Counted from the first letter of the stretch, positions 10,248-23,400 are shown. The stretch: DNA of 64,000 nucleotides from Pseudoscleropodium purum (GCA_963969395.1 OZ017800.1:20802479-20866478); one strand, 5' to 3'. Translations and numbers: made by a program. The notes: a model not told the origin generated them from the letters alone.

Positions 10248-12484
10248 ATGGAGAGGAAGTGGCGGTTACCCTTGTTCGCCAGCTTATCTATATCGCTCGT
10301 ATTATTTCTAATCGCCGCATTCAGTCTGAAGCCTTCGACAAGCTCATATTTTAAATTCCTTCAAAAGGAGGAGAAATCGATGTTCGTGGAGGATAATCTA
10401 GTTGAGCAACCTTCTGTGAGTCTACCTGCCCCTCCGCGACTTGCTTATCTAATCTCTGGGAACAAAGCCGATGGGATGCGAATTCGGAGGACGTTACAAG
10501 CAATTTACCACCCGCGAAATTACTATGTATTACACTTGGATCTTGAGGCTCCTCCAAAGGAAAGAGTCGAGTTAGCGAGATATGTGCGCTACAATCCTGT
10601 TTTTCAAGAGGTTGGAAATGTAATTATGATTGGGAAAGCTAACTTAGTGACGTACCGGGGACCTACAATGGTTGCTACAACTCTCCATGGTGCTGCAATA
10701 CTACTGAAGAAATTCAAGGACTGGGATTGGTTCATCAATTTGAGCGCTTCAGATTACCCGTTGGCTACCCAAGACGGTAAGTAATTCATTCCTTGCATAA
10801 ATTTATGAGCAGGTTCTACAGCATTCCTTTTGTGTTGAATCATGTCAGCCTTCATCCGTTCCTGATCCAATTGTCGTGTCAAACATTTCAGTTTTTATAT
10901 GAATCTATGGTAGAACTGTAGCTGCAGTTTACATTTGGTTGCAGGGAATGGAACTCGTGTCATTATTAACGACTAATCTTAGCTCGATAAGAACCTGATC
11001 TTTCAGGTGCACTTTTTGACTAGTGATAACACATTGAATTGAAATTTCAGATATTCTACACGTATTTTCATTTTTACCTCGTGACCTGAACTTCATTGAG
11101 CACACCAGCGATATTGGATGGAAAGAGTAAGTACATCGTCTTCCTGCACTGACTTACCATTAAACATCTTTTTTGCACAGATTTTGATCGTCATTGATTC
11201 TGTCTATAGGATGGTGTGTGGGCACCTGTAGAAATCCTAGAGTTTGTAAGGGCCTTGCATTTGGGCTGCTCTTTAAATTCCTGTGGTTAATTATGTTTTT
11301 TGTCTCCTGTCTAATGCAGGTTCCAAAGGGCAAAGCCTATCATTATCGACCCGGGGTTGTACATGAACAGAAAAACCGACATTTTCTGGGCAACTCAAAA
11401 GAGAGCAGTCCCGACAGCGTATCGATTGTTTACAGGTGAGGTTGCAATTATTGGCTTTAGCGTACATTAGCCAAGTGCATTGCATAGTGTGGGTCTGTTC
11501 AAGTCATTCTCTTCTGCCATGCTGTTCGACTAAGAACGAGATTGATCTTTTCCAGACCTCTTTTCATGAAATACGACGCTCGTAGTATAAGTAAGCTATT
11601 GCATAATTTGGTATAGTTCCTCAAGATCTAAAGTTGCACACGCGGGCACACTCAAGAGTTTTCTTTCGTACCAGCTGTTTCTGGTCTATTTTTGCGTGGT
11701 CCTGAAGCTCTTTCTTTATAATTGCAGGATCTGCATGGACGGTCCTTTCAAGGTCGTTCATGGAGTACACGATTATGGGTTGGGACAATCTGCCTCGAGT
11801 GTTGCTCATGTACTATACCAATTTTGTATCGTCTCCAGAGGGTTATTTCCACACCGTAATCTGCAACAGCCAGGAATTCAAGAATACTACTGTAAACCAT
11901 GATCTCCACTACATTGCGTGGGATAATCCCCCAAAGCAACATCCCCTGTCCCTTACCCTCAAGGATTTTCAGAACATGTCCAAAAGTGGAGCTCCCTTTG
12001 CTCGAAAGTTTGAGAGAGAGGATCCTGTACTGGCATTTATTGATAAGCAACTGCTAGGGCGAGCTCCAGGGAGGTTTACTCCAGGAGGTTGGTGTATAGG
12101 TATGAATCAAACTTGTTGTTTCTTGCGTATCCTCGTATCCATGTTCGATTCTGCGAATATTAGAATGCTCGCTTTTGAGTTGCCCAGAAAATGTCGGCTC
12201 CTTACGTTTTCCTTCACTCTACAAACAAATCTGATGATTCCTTATCCGTCGTGTTGAAGAGAGGTCAACTGCATTCGGTTGTTTCGAGCTCCAGGACTAC
12301 TGTATTTGAGAGTAATGCATTGTTGAACTTTGTTACAGGTGGTGCTGTTGGCGAGGACCCGTGTGCAAGGAGAGGGGACACTAGTCTCCTCAGACCGGGT
12401 CCTGGTGCTCAAAGGTTGCAAGGTTTGATTGAGCGTCTATTGGCTAAACCAAAATTTCGCTCTGAGCAATGTATCTCTGTGTAA
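10248..12484 (+). CDS. GT14-family beta-glucuronosyltransferase (GlcAT14-like), 5 exons
   Basis: Coding exons are 10248-10776, 11051-11126, 11320-11435, 11728-12099 and 12339-12484, all GT-AG and in phase, giving 412 residues. The start MERKWRLPLF was preferred over the in-frame ATG at 10221 because plant relatives begin M-E-x-KW. It is a type II membrane protein: short cytosolic tail, signal anchor at residues 9-27, then a lumenal GT14 domain from APPRLAYLISG (about 61) to the end. Hallmarks include TLQAIYHPRNYYVLHLDLE, VTYRGPTM, DWDWFINLSASDYPL, PIIIDPGLYM, SPEGYFHTVICN, NHDLHYIAWDNPPKQHP, PGGWCIG and DTSLLRPGPGA. Arabidopsis relatives add glucuronic acid to type II arabinogalactan of arabinogalactan proteins in the Golgi; the same role is likely here. 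Length matches the family and no key motif is missing. Confidence 0.93.
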
Positions 12485-13599
12485 GATACCTGTCTTGCCA
12501 TATAAGCGGGAGATACTGTACCAGTTTTTATCATATTCAATGTATGATAAACGCAGTGTTGAGTACCCCTACTAGACTGGGCACAAGGTTTCGGCCACCT
12601 CAATTTTCCTGAACAGCAGTGCTGCGGATTGCAGTCATACGGATTATTTTACTTAATGATCAAATGCAACGAAGAGAGTTGCCCTACTGTTAGACGACTG
12701 CTAGTACTGTCCACTGCCTGTGAATGTGTGCAATTTTGCAACAGCTCAATGTAACATTCTTTTGCTGGTCTTCTCAAGACTTAAGCTTAAATCATTAAGT
12801 TATTGATCTGGCGTTCTATTTTTCTCTGGCTGTGTCGAAAAAGTACATTCCCAGTAGTCCTGTGGGCATTTGTGAGTGGCTGTAAGTGGAATAGTAATTT
12901 AATAGCAGCGTTAAAAACATTAGCCGCCAAAGTCTTTCTTGACGAGTTCCTCGAGACACTGCCGTGATCTCCTTGTCTCTGAATTCTGACCCTATTTCTG
13001 ACCTTGTTTCTGACCCAGGATAGGGTTATAGTAATCAGTATAATGGGGGCATCCCAGCAGTTGGGACTTGGGAGATATGTGTTAACGTGGTCTGCTCTTA
13101 CAGCGACCTTATAAGAGCTGATTGCATTTGGGGGAAGCTGAAGTGCTAAACTCCTTGAAACAATTATCAATAAATTTTTGTAGGAAGAAAAATGGAATTG
13201 GCATCTAAACCAAGTTGTCTCATATTTTTTTGACCTTTGTGGAATTAGATATGGATTTTTGAAGTTGAAATGCAGTGGTCACTAAAAGTGCCCCCTTGTG
13301 AAATGTACACTATTGGTACATTGAAGAAAGAAAAATGTACCTCTGTGGTTAGTGGTTGCTTTTAGAGCAAGGTCACTTTTTGAACCCCCTACCTTGGTTA
13401 GTTGTGTGTTAACACCTTTACAATATGCGTAAGATATAATATCCAAAAGATGCAAACATTTTTTGGATATATAGTAGTGACAAAAGAGTCAATTTTAGAC
13501 AAATGACACATGATTTCTAAAAGAGGTATACATGGAATTATCCCATTGGTTGTTAAGCTTTTACAAGAAATTCTAAAAGGGGCAGATATGTAATTTTCC

Positions 13600-14000
13600 T
13601 ATCGGTTGTAAATTTTTTGAGCAAACTCATTGTGTAAAATAAACCCCACCCCAAACCGCCTATACTGTGTTCTTGGAGAATATATGGAACTTGCAACCAT
13701 ATGGGATATATCTATATTTTTTCTCTTGTAAATACATATGCCTTCCGTATCCATATTTTGTATTCGTATTTTGTATCCAAATCTATATTCTATATTTTGT
13801 AGTATGAATCCAAAACCATATTTTGTAGCGTATATGCATTTTGTATTTGTATTTTGTATCCAAATTTGGACATCCAAGATTGTTTGTTCCACAAGCATTA
13901 ATGACTTTGGTTTTTTCAAAAGATCAATGGCATTTAGGAGGGGGGGATTTGTATTGAACTTAAATCAACAACTATTGATTTTTCTAAAGGTGTTGGGAGA
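13600..14000 (+). repeat. Dispersed repeat family B, copy 1, with GTATCC-type satellite
   Basis: The core 13735-13860 is made of degenerate units such as TATCCATATTTTGTATTCG and TTTTGTATCCAAATC. A second copy in the same orientation lies at 41080-41480. Both copies also share TTGTAAATTTTTTGAG and AGATCAATGGC in the flanks, so they are the same element rather than independent simple repeats. Subterminal or internal arrays of this kind are common in plant non-autonomous DNA transposons. Confidence 0.5.
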
Positions 14001-15191
14001 GGGGGGAGAATTGAAATATAAACATCAAGTTTGCATCTTTTGGATACACAATGTTATAAAAATTTATTTGATGGATTGCATTAGTTTGGAGTGTGATGTT
14101 GGTTTAATAGTAAAAGTGTAACTAAGTGGATAAACTTTTAAACTTGAGTTATTTAAATAATAAAAACCATATTTAAATGATCATTTTTGAATCCTTGCAA
14201 GACAAATTCATTATAGATATTATATAAATTTTGTTCAATAGGTGTTTTTTATAAAGTTAGGGTGTGAATCTTGATGACTATTTTGTGTAGGTTGTTAAGT
14301 AATAGGGTAACAAAATAGATGAATGACATGGTGCATGCCTTGGGAGTGAATTTTAGAAATGTGAAGAAGAGTTCCTAGAAAGAAAGAGATGATGCCATTT
14401 CTTCTCAATCAACAATTCAAAACCTTATGAATGAGACTTCTTATGCAATTTGTAGTTTCATAATTTAAAGCAAGAAATTGTATAAAGAAGCGGCTAAAAT
14501 ATAATACATTGTAGAATAACTAGGGCTTTGCTACTATTTGTGCTACTAGTGATGTATGGCTGAAGATTTTGGGGCCCTATTTTCAACCTTATAAACTTTT
14601 ACAATGGTAGTTTTTTACATGGATATAGAAGCCTTGAAAGTAAGGTTGGCAATATCAACTTTGGGGAATGACATGAACCTTTGTTTGTGGATGCAATTTT
14701 GTACGTGTGTCATCATCATAAAGACAATGTAAACTAATGCCTCAAGTAGGATGTGCAAGGTAAGTAATTACTTTTTTGTTGATCTAAAGCTCACAATGAA
14801 GATAAGAATGGTAGATGATAACCATCTTTTGATTGGCCAACAAGGAATATGATTGCTAAACTTGTGATATTATATTCAATTTTGATTAAAAAGATTGATC
14901 ATCACACTTAGCAAACTCTATGGCAAAAATGTAAGAGGCAATAATTTGTATATGTGTGACTAAAAAATCTTGTCTATCATCTACAGTAATTAACACAGAA
15001 TCATAGCTATTATTAAAATTTTCTCAATTTTAAACGATTTTACTATACCATCCGTATTTAAAGTGATTAGTTTATCATTCAATGATCCCCATGTCCATCA
15101 TTGTAAAATAATTTGAATTTAATGCAACCAATTTTTTCTAAACTTTTGGGATCCATTTTTAGAATTAATTTTTGCTGAATTGATCATTGAA

Positions 15192-15308
15192 TACATTATA
15201 TTCTAAATTTACGATCTAATTTTAAGTCCTAGTATTGAATATTGTATATTATACACAATGTTCAATACTAGGACTTAAAATCAAAACATAAGCTTAGAAT
15301 ATAATGTT
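15192..15308. mobile_element. Palindromic hairpin element (~117 bp)
   Basis: The arms are complementary over nearly their whole length. A perfect 21-base stem (ATTTTAAGTCCTAGTATTGA on the left) is extended outward by ACATTATATTCTAA and inward by AT-rich matches. There is no loop of note. It is a MITE-like foldback element; its superfamily is unknown. Confidence 0.6.
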
Positions 15309-16338
15309 TAAGGTAACACAATAAGCTTTGATTGATTTTTCTTCATTATATTATTCAACTATTAATTGGAGGTGTCAATTGAAGTATATCCAATAACCAA
15401 CTAATGAAAACTACTAAACCACTGTTACTGAATTCAACTTTTTGATTAATTGCATGACCCACCTGATTTTGGAGTATGTTGTCAATATCCCATTCATTTC
15501 TTTTCAATGTTTTCAACTTGTCAACATCCAATTTTGCTTCATGCTTTACCTTCTAGTTTGAATTTTCTTAACAATGACTAAACATTCTACTAGTGGAGTT
15601 GAGTGTAGAAAACATCCTATTTAGCATAATAATCTTACGCTTTATGGTGCCATGGATTACTAGGTAGGTGTAATAGCATCGACAATCTTGCATTTGGAGG
15701 GGTTGACAAAGAACCAAAAGTAAAGGAGTAGAGCTTTGGATATCTCCAAATCCCTTTTGAGGCTTATGTCCTATTTGGTAAAACAAAAGTCCACTAAATC
15801 TAAGTTTAGTCTATTTTATTCTACATTCAATTTGTAATTGATCAATTTGATATCATCTATAAGATACATTTGGGATAGATTTAGGGTGTAAGGGAGAGAA
15901 ACAAGAAATTGGGTGCATATATTAAATATAAATAAAGATGTAAAATTACATCATGTCAATTTTAGCGTGCAGCGGTGGAGACGCTCTCATGGAATTTCTC
16001 ACACGCTCCAGTAACGCTCCCACTCTGACTCTCTTCACGCTCCCCACGCTCCCCACGCTGTGCCCAGTTGAGGTTTACGTGTGACGACCCCGGGTAACAG
16101 ACTTCCTTCCCCATAGTCAGTTGTTGACTGTGGGTTATACGCCCCAACGTGCAATGAACGCCGCACTTGCAACAATTGCGTGCATTGCCGCGTCTCCCAC
16201 CAATGAATGTTTCTCTCGATCAATGCATTGACGAGCTTGCAAAATACTCACGCATTCCCAACGCACTTCCAATTCAGTTGTCAGGCTTCAGCACGAAACT
16301 TTTGTGGGTTTCTCAAGGTAGGCGGGTTGGGAGTGGCG

Positions 16339-19300
16339 ATGGAGAAAGTGGAGGGAGGAGGCGCAAGCCAGATCCTCATGCTCACCATCTGCGTGGCCGC
16401 AATTTATGGCGCATACATCACCCAAGGCGTGGTCCAGGAAAATGTGTAAGTGTAGGAGAATCTCACACCTCACGGGGGTGCGGGCTCTGTACTCTTTCGG
16501 TGTCTCTTTTGTTTAATCATTTCTCTTTGGGGATTCAGATTGCGCTTGGGGTGTTCATTTTTGAATTTCTATCGAGTTCTGGCACTTGTGTGTTAGGGTT
16601 TCTGAGGTTGAGCATGGTGATCGATGGGGTCTGCACTACTTTGGAGAGTTTGCACTTTTTCGAGAATTTTCAGAAGTGTGTACCTTGGGTAGGGTGAAGT
16701 GCTGTTCTTTCTTTCACGCGGTCCATAGGTTGCATTAGGTTTTGTGAGGTTGGGCATGGTGATCGATTGAAGTTTCCAGAAGTGAGTACCTTGGGTTCGG
16801 TCAAGTGCTGTAATTTCTTTCACGCGGTCCGTAAGTTGCTATTGCTCCTGTGAATTTTTAATTTTTTAATTACTTTTTTTGGAATTTGAGTTCAGATCAC
16901 AAGTTCATTGCTCGATCTTTGATTTCTTATCGACTTTCTTTTGAGTTCTGGTGCTTTTGTTTTTTTATTTTAGGGTTTTCCGAGAGTGTGGTAGCTCATG
17001 GTAATCACTGGAGGTTGGCTTACCCAAGATTAACGCAATGTGCTACTCGCATACATTTATGCTCTCTAATTGTGTGACAGTAGTACAAAGTATTGGTTTT
17101 AGATTTGGTGTTGATTACTCGGAAGACTTACCTTACTTGGAAGATTTTGCTCTGTTTTAAAAAGAAATTCAGAGGTGGTTTATTTTGGCAATGCTCAAAA
17201 GCGTTTCGGACAACCATAACTAATGGAGAGTTTTAGGGGGTTGCTTTTGTTTCGTAGACTTTGGAGATTGATTCCAAGCGCTGGGTGCCTGGCGTTCTGC
17301 AGATCTACAAGACGATATGGAGAAAAGGGGGAGAGGTTTGAACAGCTCACATTCTTAAACTTGGCCCAAAGTGTAATATGTCTCTTCTGGTCTCTGTTGA
17401 GTAAGACACTCGGAACCTTTGCTTCTCCAATTACTTGGGTTTTGGCAAATTTCTTACTAAATTTGACTAGTTTGTAATACGGAGGTTTGGGAGGAAATCC
17501 ACATACTGTAGGGTGCTAATTTCTTCATAATGCTTTGAAGAAGACCCTTGTTGATGAAGGCCCCAATTCTGGTTTTAAGGTTGCGCTTTGAAGACCTTTA
17601 TAAATCACAAACATGCGGAGCAGAGCGAACAGTTCTGTGATAAGTCCAGTATGGCTGCCTGAATTGTCCCGCTTAGGGTCTAATAGAAAATTGACATAAA
17701 ATGAAGTTTAGTGTTTGTGAGTGGACGCGCTGCTAGTTTAATCCTTGACCCCCAAATCTTTGTTTGCATTTCTGCCCATTTTTTGCTTAAATCTTTGTAC
17801 AATATACTATTTACCTCACTTCCATCACATGGATCATGAAGGAAGGTTGCTTTTTAAAGATTCAAACATTACTTTGGACGAATTGGAAGTTATTTGGAGT
17901 AGCGTCGCCTTGAAGCACTCCATTTATCATCCTCATAATCCAGAATATGACCTTCGGAACGCTTAGAGGTTAAACATGGTTGGACATGAGAAATGGTCTT
18001 TTCGATGTTTTGCTTTTAAGACTCTGATGTCCCTGTGCTGTGATTGCTTGTGACACAGTGTTACAACTATGGCCAAACAAGAAGGGCAGCCAAGCGCCGG
18101 TGACAGCCTTCTGGAGCTCCAGTATCTCAAATGCCATTGGCCCGGCCTGTGGCATTGTCGCTTTGAAGTACATCAGTTATCCCGCGCAGGTATTTGCCTA
18201 GTTTTTTGAATTCCTGCTGTCTCGCCCGAAGAGGTCACAATATCATATGATCTAGATGCTCACATGTCATTAAGGACTGAATCTTTCAGTCCTTAATGAC
18301 TCTATGCGCATAACCTTTTGCATCATATATATATTGATTTGATCTCTTTACTAGTCTTAACTTCTAAAGGACCAAGGATTCATGGTTTTAAAATGACAAA
18401 TTCTGTTTGATCATATTGTGAAAACGTGAGACCCAATTTGGGCCTCTTGGTCCTTTAGGAGTGAAAATAATTTATCTTTTTAAAAAGAAATTCTGGATGA
18501 TTGTTTCATCTTGCATAAAGAGTGTTTACCCTCTGACTGTAGCTATTCTCATGGTTAGCTATGCAGCTTATAAACGCACCTGCATCATTGAGACGTAATT
18601 CACCACCACTGCAATCCTTGAAAATCTGTGTTGAACTTGGTTAATACGCCGGATGTCTATTTCACGTATTCATAAAATACTTGTTGTTTTGTTCATGTCA
18701 GGTGCTGGCTAAATCATCAAAGATGATTCCAGGTTCTGCTCAACAACTTTTTACCTCTGATACTTACACTTCGCCAAATAGCAAGAGCCGTGTCTATTTA
18801 TACTGAAACTGATCTTTTGGGTGTGTCCGTTCATGGATGGTCGTAGGCTATGATGGTTCATGAAACTCACAACCTTTGTTTGGTACGTGGCAGTGATGTT
18901 CGTTGGAGCGCTGGTGTACGGAGTGCGGTACACTCTTCCAGAATACATGTGCACATTTTTGGTTGCAGGTGGCGTGTCTGTGTTCGCTTTACTTAAGGTA
19001 CACTTTACTAAGTCTTTCGATTGCTTGATTTGTCTTAGCTATTACAGTTTTAGGCAATACATGACATAAGTTTGTAATTTTTGCTTTATTTCTCAGACTG
19101 TAGTGAAGAAGTAATTTGGTGTCCCAGACCAATCATAGCATGTTGGACCACTGTACACATGACAAGATGTGCCATTGTACCTCCATTTGAGGATGCATGT
19201 TTCTAGAAAAGCTTGATCTTTGAAGTTTGTATTGAATGTGGAATGTGGAAGATCTTTCTCTCAAGACTAGTGTGTACTAACTTTACTACCACTCTGCGGC

Positions 19301-20453
19301 TTGCAGAGCAGCAAAAAGGTTTTTAGCAAAGTTTCAAGTCCCAACGCACCTTTGGGCTATACCCTCTGTTTTCTGAATCTGGGATTGGATGGATTTACAA
19401 ACGCCACTCAAGACTCAATCACAAAGAAGTATGTACCTCCCCTATGGAAAATCATGGATCCACTTTTTCTTCTTTTTTTTCTGCCTTAAAGTACCACTAT
19501 CAATTCAAATCACTCCTTATGGCCATGTTAGGCATTCCTTCTTTACGATGGAGACATAAAATGAACTGTAGAAATGATGAAGCGGTGGTAAGAGACTTTG
19601 AAACTCATTTGCAATTACCACCTCACCCTAGTCCTCCTTGCTTAGCAGGGTCAGAGGTCGCATTGCATTCAATGAAGGTATTAAGGTAAGAGGTTCATAA
19701 AGCGCTCAGGCTCTGAAATCACCCACCTCCTGAAATGTACACTATTTGTACATGCCGCATTTTAATTGTATCAGTAATGTACAAAGAGAGTACATTTCAG
19801 GAGGTGAGCGATTTCAGAGCCCACTGCATTAGAACTTCAAAAATTCATAACTAATTCCAGAAAGCTCCAAAAATTATGAAACAACTTGGATTAGATGCCA
19901 ATTTCATTTGTCTTTCAAGAATAATTTACTGAAAAATATTTCACCTCTCCCAAAATCAGTTCCAGCTCTTAAATGGGCGATTTATGGCTTGCTTACCTTA
20001 GTATTTGGAGTTTTTAATTTTGCCAATTTTCCTCATGGCAGGTATCCGAAGACCAACGCGTGGCACATCATGATGGGCATGAACTTGTGGGGCTCCATCT
20101 ACATGTCCGTCTTCATGTTCGGATGGCCCAGCGGAGGAGGCTGGCAAGCAGTGAAGTTCCTGCAACAGCATCCAGCTGCTGCGTGGGACATCCTGCTGTT
20201 CTGTCTGTGTGGAGCAGTTGGCCAGAACTTCATCTTCCTCACCATCAGCAGGTTCGGTGCGCTCACCAACACCACCATCACCACCACCCGCAAGTTCGTC
20301 AGCATTTTTGTGTCCTCCGTCTGGAACGGAAACCATCTCTCTTCCCAGCAGTGGGCTGGGGTGGTCATGGTGTTCTCAGGGCTCATGTATCAAATTTACC
20401 TGAAATGGAAGAAGAGGAGCGCTCCCAAGAAGGACGAGAAGAAAAAGGAGTGA
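16339..20453 (+). CDS. UTR1/UTR3-like UDP-sugar transporter of the ER, 7 exons
   Basis: Exons are 16339-16445, 17303-17400, 18059-18189, 18702-18732, 18894-18997, 19307-19428 and 20042-20453, all in phase, coding 334 residues. The protein belongs to the nucleotide-sugar/drug-metabolite transporter family, SLC35B1 branch, with about eight to ten membrane spans. Diagnostic segments are YGAYITQGVVQE, FEQLTFLNLAQSV, LKYISYPAQVLAKSSKMIPV, VYGVRYTLPEYMCTFLVAGG, LGLDGFTNATQDS, CGAVGQNFIFLTISRFGAL and NTTITTTRKFVSI. Arabidopsis UTR1 and UTR3 import UDP-glucose and UDP-galactose into the ER for glycoprotein quality control. The C-terminus KKDEKKKE ends in K-K-x-x, a dilysine ER retrieval signal, which supports that location. 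Exon 4 has only 31 bases, and its donor (GTTCTG) is weak. The substrate is inferred from the family. Introns 3 and 6 hold small inverted-repeat elements. Confidence 0.92.
18266..18300. repeat. Perfect 16-bp hairpin in transporter intron 3
   Basis: GTCATTAAGGACTGAA and its exact reverse complement are separated by three bases. It could form a stable stem in the pre-mRNA. No T-rich tail follows, and a plant intron does not need a terminator. Confidence 0.7.
18360..18462. mobile_element. Small MITE-like element in transporter intron 3
   Basis: ACTTCTAAAGGACCAAG at the left is matched by the inverse of CTTGGTCCTTTAGGAGT at the right (16 of 17 bases). The element is 103 bp and non-coding. An internal palindrome GACCCAATTTGGGCC lies near the right end. 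Confidence 0.45.
19709..19822. mobile_element. Foldback MITE in transporter intron 6
   Basis: About 45 bases at each end are inverted copies: GGCTCTGAAATC, CACCTCCTGAAATGTAC and TTTGTACAT on the left, matching the right arm with a few mismatches. Total length is 114 bp with almost no spacer. A related half (TGAAATGTACACTATTGGTA) is seen at about 13300 downstream of the GT14 gene. Confidence 0.65.
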
Positions 20454-23400
20454 TGATTAATTAAATGGAGGTTAGCTCATTCTTTATTCTTTACCCAAAT
20501 CCATGCACCATTTGCTAGGTCTGAGGAAGCGATTATTTCGAGGCTAGGCAGTGAAGTTTTATTATATTTTGGAGGTATTTTATGAACCCTTTTTAGGGCC
20601 TCACATTATGCATAAACTATTGTGATTTACATTACATTACAGTCTATCACAAATTACAGGAATGTGAATTCATACAAACCTCGTGTTTTGTATCATTGGT
20701 TGAGTTTTAATGTGCTAGTTGCATCATTTTTTATGGAGTGTGTCACGGGTAGAGTATCTATGGATTGTTAAACCATTTGTATTGGGGGTGGTTGTCAGAG
20801 GTCACGCTGTTTTGGTGCAAAAATTCTCTGCAAATTATGTACCTTCTTAAAAAAAAATTGTGATTTGTACTTTGTTTACCATAACTTTGGTAATAATTTT
20901 TAGGATACCCTACGTGAAGGTCAGATTCAGCATAAATTAAGTTTGTTTGTGAGAAAGGTGCAACATGTCATCTTGTGAATGGTGTGAGTGATGTGAATGG
21001 TTTAAGTGATGTGAACTCTTGAGAATTTGATGTGGAAATTCAATTTTGGCACTTGATGATATCATAATTGTGTATTATAACCCAATTTGGAACACTCAAA
21101 CCTTATTGAGAGCATTCTAATCTTTGACATGTACCTATGTGTGACATGGCTTTCCTCTTTGCAATGATGAAAAAATTATTTTTTTCACCTAAAGTGGTTC
21201 ATTTACACTTATATGAATTAAAGATGATTTGAGTTTTGTAGTTTTGTAATTATTTTACAATTTTGTCATTTCTTCATTCTGAACAAAATGTCATGTCTTT
21301 TAAAATTTAAGAGAATTATAAAAGCCAATTTATTATAATTTTGTTTACCAATGATATGCATGCATGGAAGAAGTGGGCTTTGAAATAGTTCAAGGTATTG
21401 GTAGTGGTTCAATTATTTTCTTAATAATATTGTGCAAGTGCCAAAGAATTGCATACTTTTACATACTACCATAGTCATGTTGGCCTCCAATTCTAAACCT
21501 TTTCAACATTGGTCCTTTATTAGTGAAGTTTTCAATAGAGCTTTTATTTATTTTCTACAAATTTTGCTATTTGTTTCTTATCTTTTATAAAAATTTGATT
21601 TTGACATTAATGAATTAATAAAAAAAACAAAAGCCACAATACACTATGGTATTGCTTTAATAAATAACTTGATTTGGAGTTGAACTTTGCTAAGGAATGA
21701 GTGGCATCACATTTGAAATATCAACATATTGGGTTGTTTTTGATAATAAGGCAATCTTACTCTATTTTTTTCTTTCTCCCTAAAGTGAAGTGCAATGCTA
21801 TTGTTTGTGAATGTCAAAAATTACTTTTCTAGTTTTAGAAAAATTCTTGGAGATATGTTGCTTTATTTTTTCCTATTTGTGGAAGATATAAATACCTAGA
21901 AGCAATGCTTATATAGATCCCAACATTGCCTCGATGTTCAAATGACAATTTTTTTGATGAAATAATGAGCAAATTAAAGAGAAATCTAAGTCAAGTTGTT
22001 TTATAATTTTTTTGACTTTTGAGGTAATATACTCCAAATTTTTTAAGTTGAGTACATAGAGTAACCAATACTAGCAACAATAGACTCATCTTACATAGAC
22101 ATTCATTAATCCCTCATTGTCTATGGGGACAAATTCTGTCAACTCAAAAGTTGAAAAAGCTATGTATAGTTTACAGATGGTATTGACTTGGAGATTTGAA
22201 TATTAAATATAGTGGGGAGGTGGGATACTTTGATGCATTTTGGCACCAATCAATTAGAAATCATGCAAGGTTTGATTCAAGTACCATCGGATTAGACACA
22301 GCTTGTATAGTTTCAAGGATAGTCTGCCTGATATGTGAATAGTGGAGTGACCAAGGCCGATGATAGATTGTTGCATTCATTTTCAAAGAAGCAATGCTGG
22401 ATTAAAGTGGGGAGATAATTCAATGCCATTCCATTGCATTTTGGAGGATTGTGAATCTTTGTTGCTTGGGTGTCCTTGCATGGATTGGAGAAAGATTGCT
22501 TGTCTTTTTGTGATCTTCATCACTTTAGTTTAACATTGGATCTATAATGCTTTTGTATTTTCATAGAGGTTTGGTTGTCTTTTGTTTGGAGCAATGAAGT
22601 TCATGAGGTATAGAGAAGACGATTACAAGCTTTTGATTGTTGCTTTGTTTGCAAGCCTCCACAATAGCTATGTATTGAAACAATGGAATTGTTTAAGTGT
22701 TTGATTATCTTTCAAGTGTCTTTATTTACTAATTTTGTTCCCATTTGAGCTCTTGTGTGGGATTTCCAACCATTGGTGTGTCAATATCCCCTTGAAGCTT
22801 TGAATTTGGAATATGTGATTCAACAAAGTATTATTTGAAGTCAATTGGGAAGATCTTAGGTTGGATCTAGGATTCTCAAACATCCCTGTATAATGGAATT
22901 CTTGCAAAAGTATTTAAGAATTTGAGGTTAACCCCTCTTATATGGCGAAGCTTTTGTCCTTAGTGTTATTCTTTTAAGTTTGTATCACCTTCCAAAAAAT
23001 GGGTGAAAGCCTGGGGATGGCAACATTTTTCTCCCCCTTGGAATTTATATATTTGTATTAACTTTAAAAGTGGCATCTAGAGGAGCCAATTGTTTCCCAT
23101 TTTACACTATCTTATGTGGAAATAAGTTAGAAGAGAAAGGGAGCCAAAATCAATCTTGTGATTGATTTAATTTCATCTCAAAGCAAATTAAAAGGTAGTA
23201 TGTCAAAATCTATTGTAGGGGTCATTTTTTGCTAAATTTTGAAAAGGGAGAAGGTGTGAAGACCAAAATCAATATAATTAAGGGAAGTGGACAACTCAAA
23301 AAATAAGAGTTTGAAGGAATAGAGGGTCACAAACCTGCAAGGGAGGAACCAAAACATTGAAGAGCCAATGAAGTCTCAAATCAACCAATTGAAAGTCCCT

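Larger units (their letters stand above)
12485..16338. other. Intergenic between GT14 and transporter genes
   Basis: Composition drops to about 30% GC after 13.2 kb. It contains an AT-rich satellite-like stretch (13735-13860), a long palindromic element (15192-15308), and possibly degraded transposon sequence around 14300-14950 that I could not assign. GC rises again from 15958 to 16338, where CpG-containing sequence probably represents the promoter and leader of the transporter gene. Confidence 0.5.

Noticed and set aside
14300..14950. Possible hAT transposase remnant
   Set aside because: Scattered stops and no readable conserved motif; cannot be separated from chance.
19908..20041. In-frame upstream extension of the last transporter exon
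   Set aside because: The extension is intron sequence; joining 19428 to 20042 restores the family sequence (TKKYPKTNAW).
19998..20464. Frames opposite or overlapping the last transporter exon
   Set aside because: Shadows of the conserved exon; histidine- and serine-rich translations without domains.
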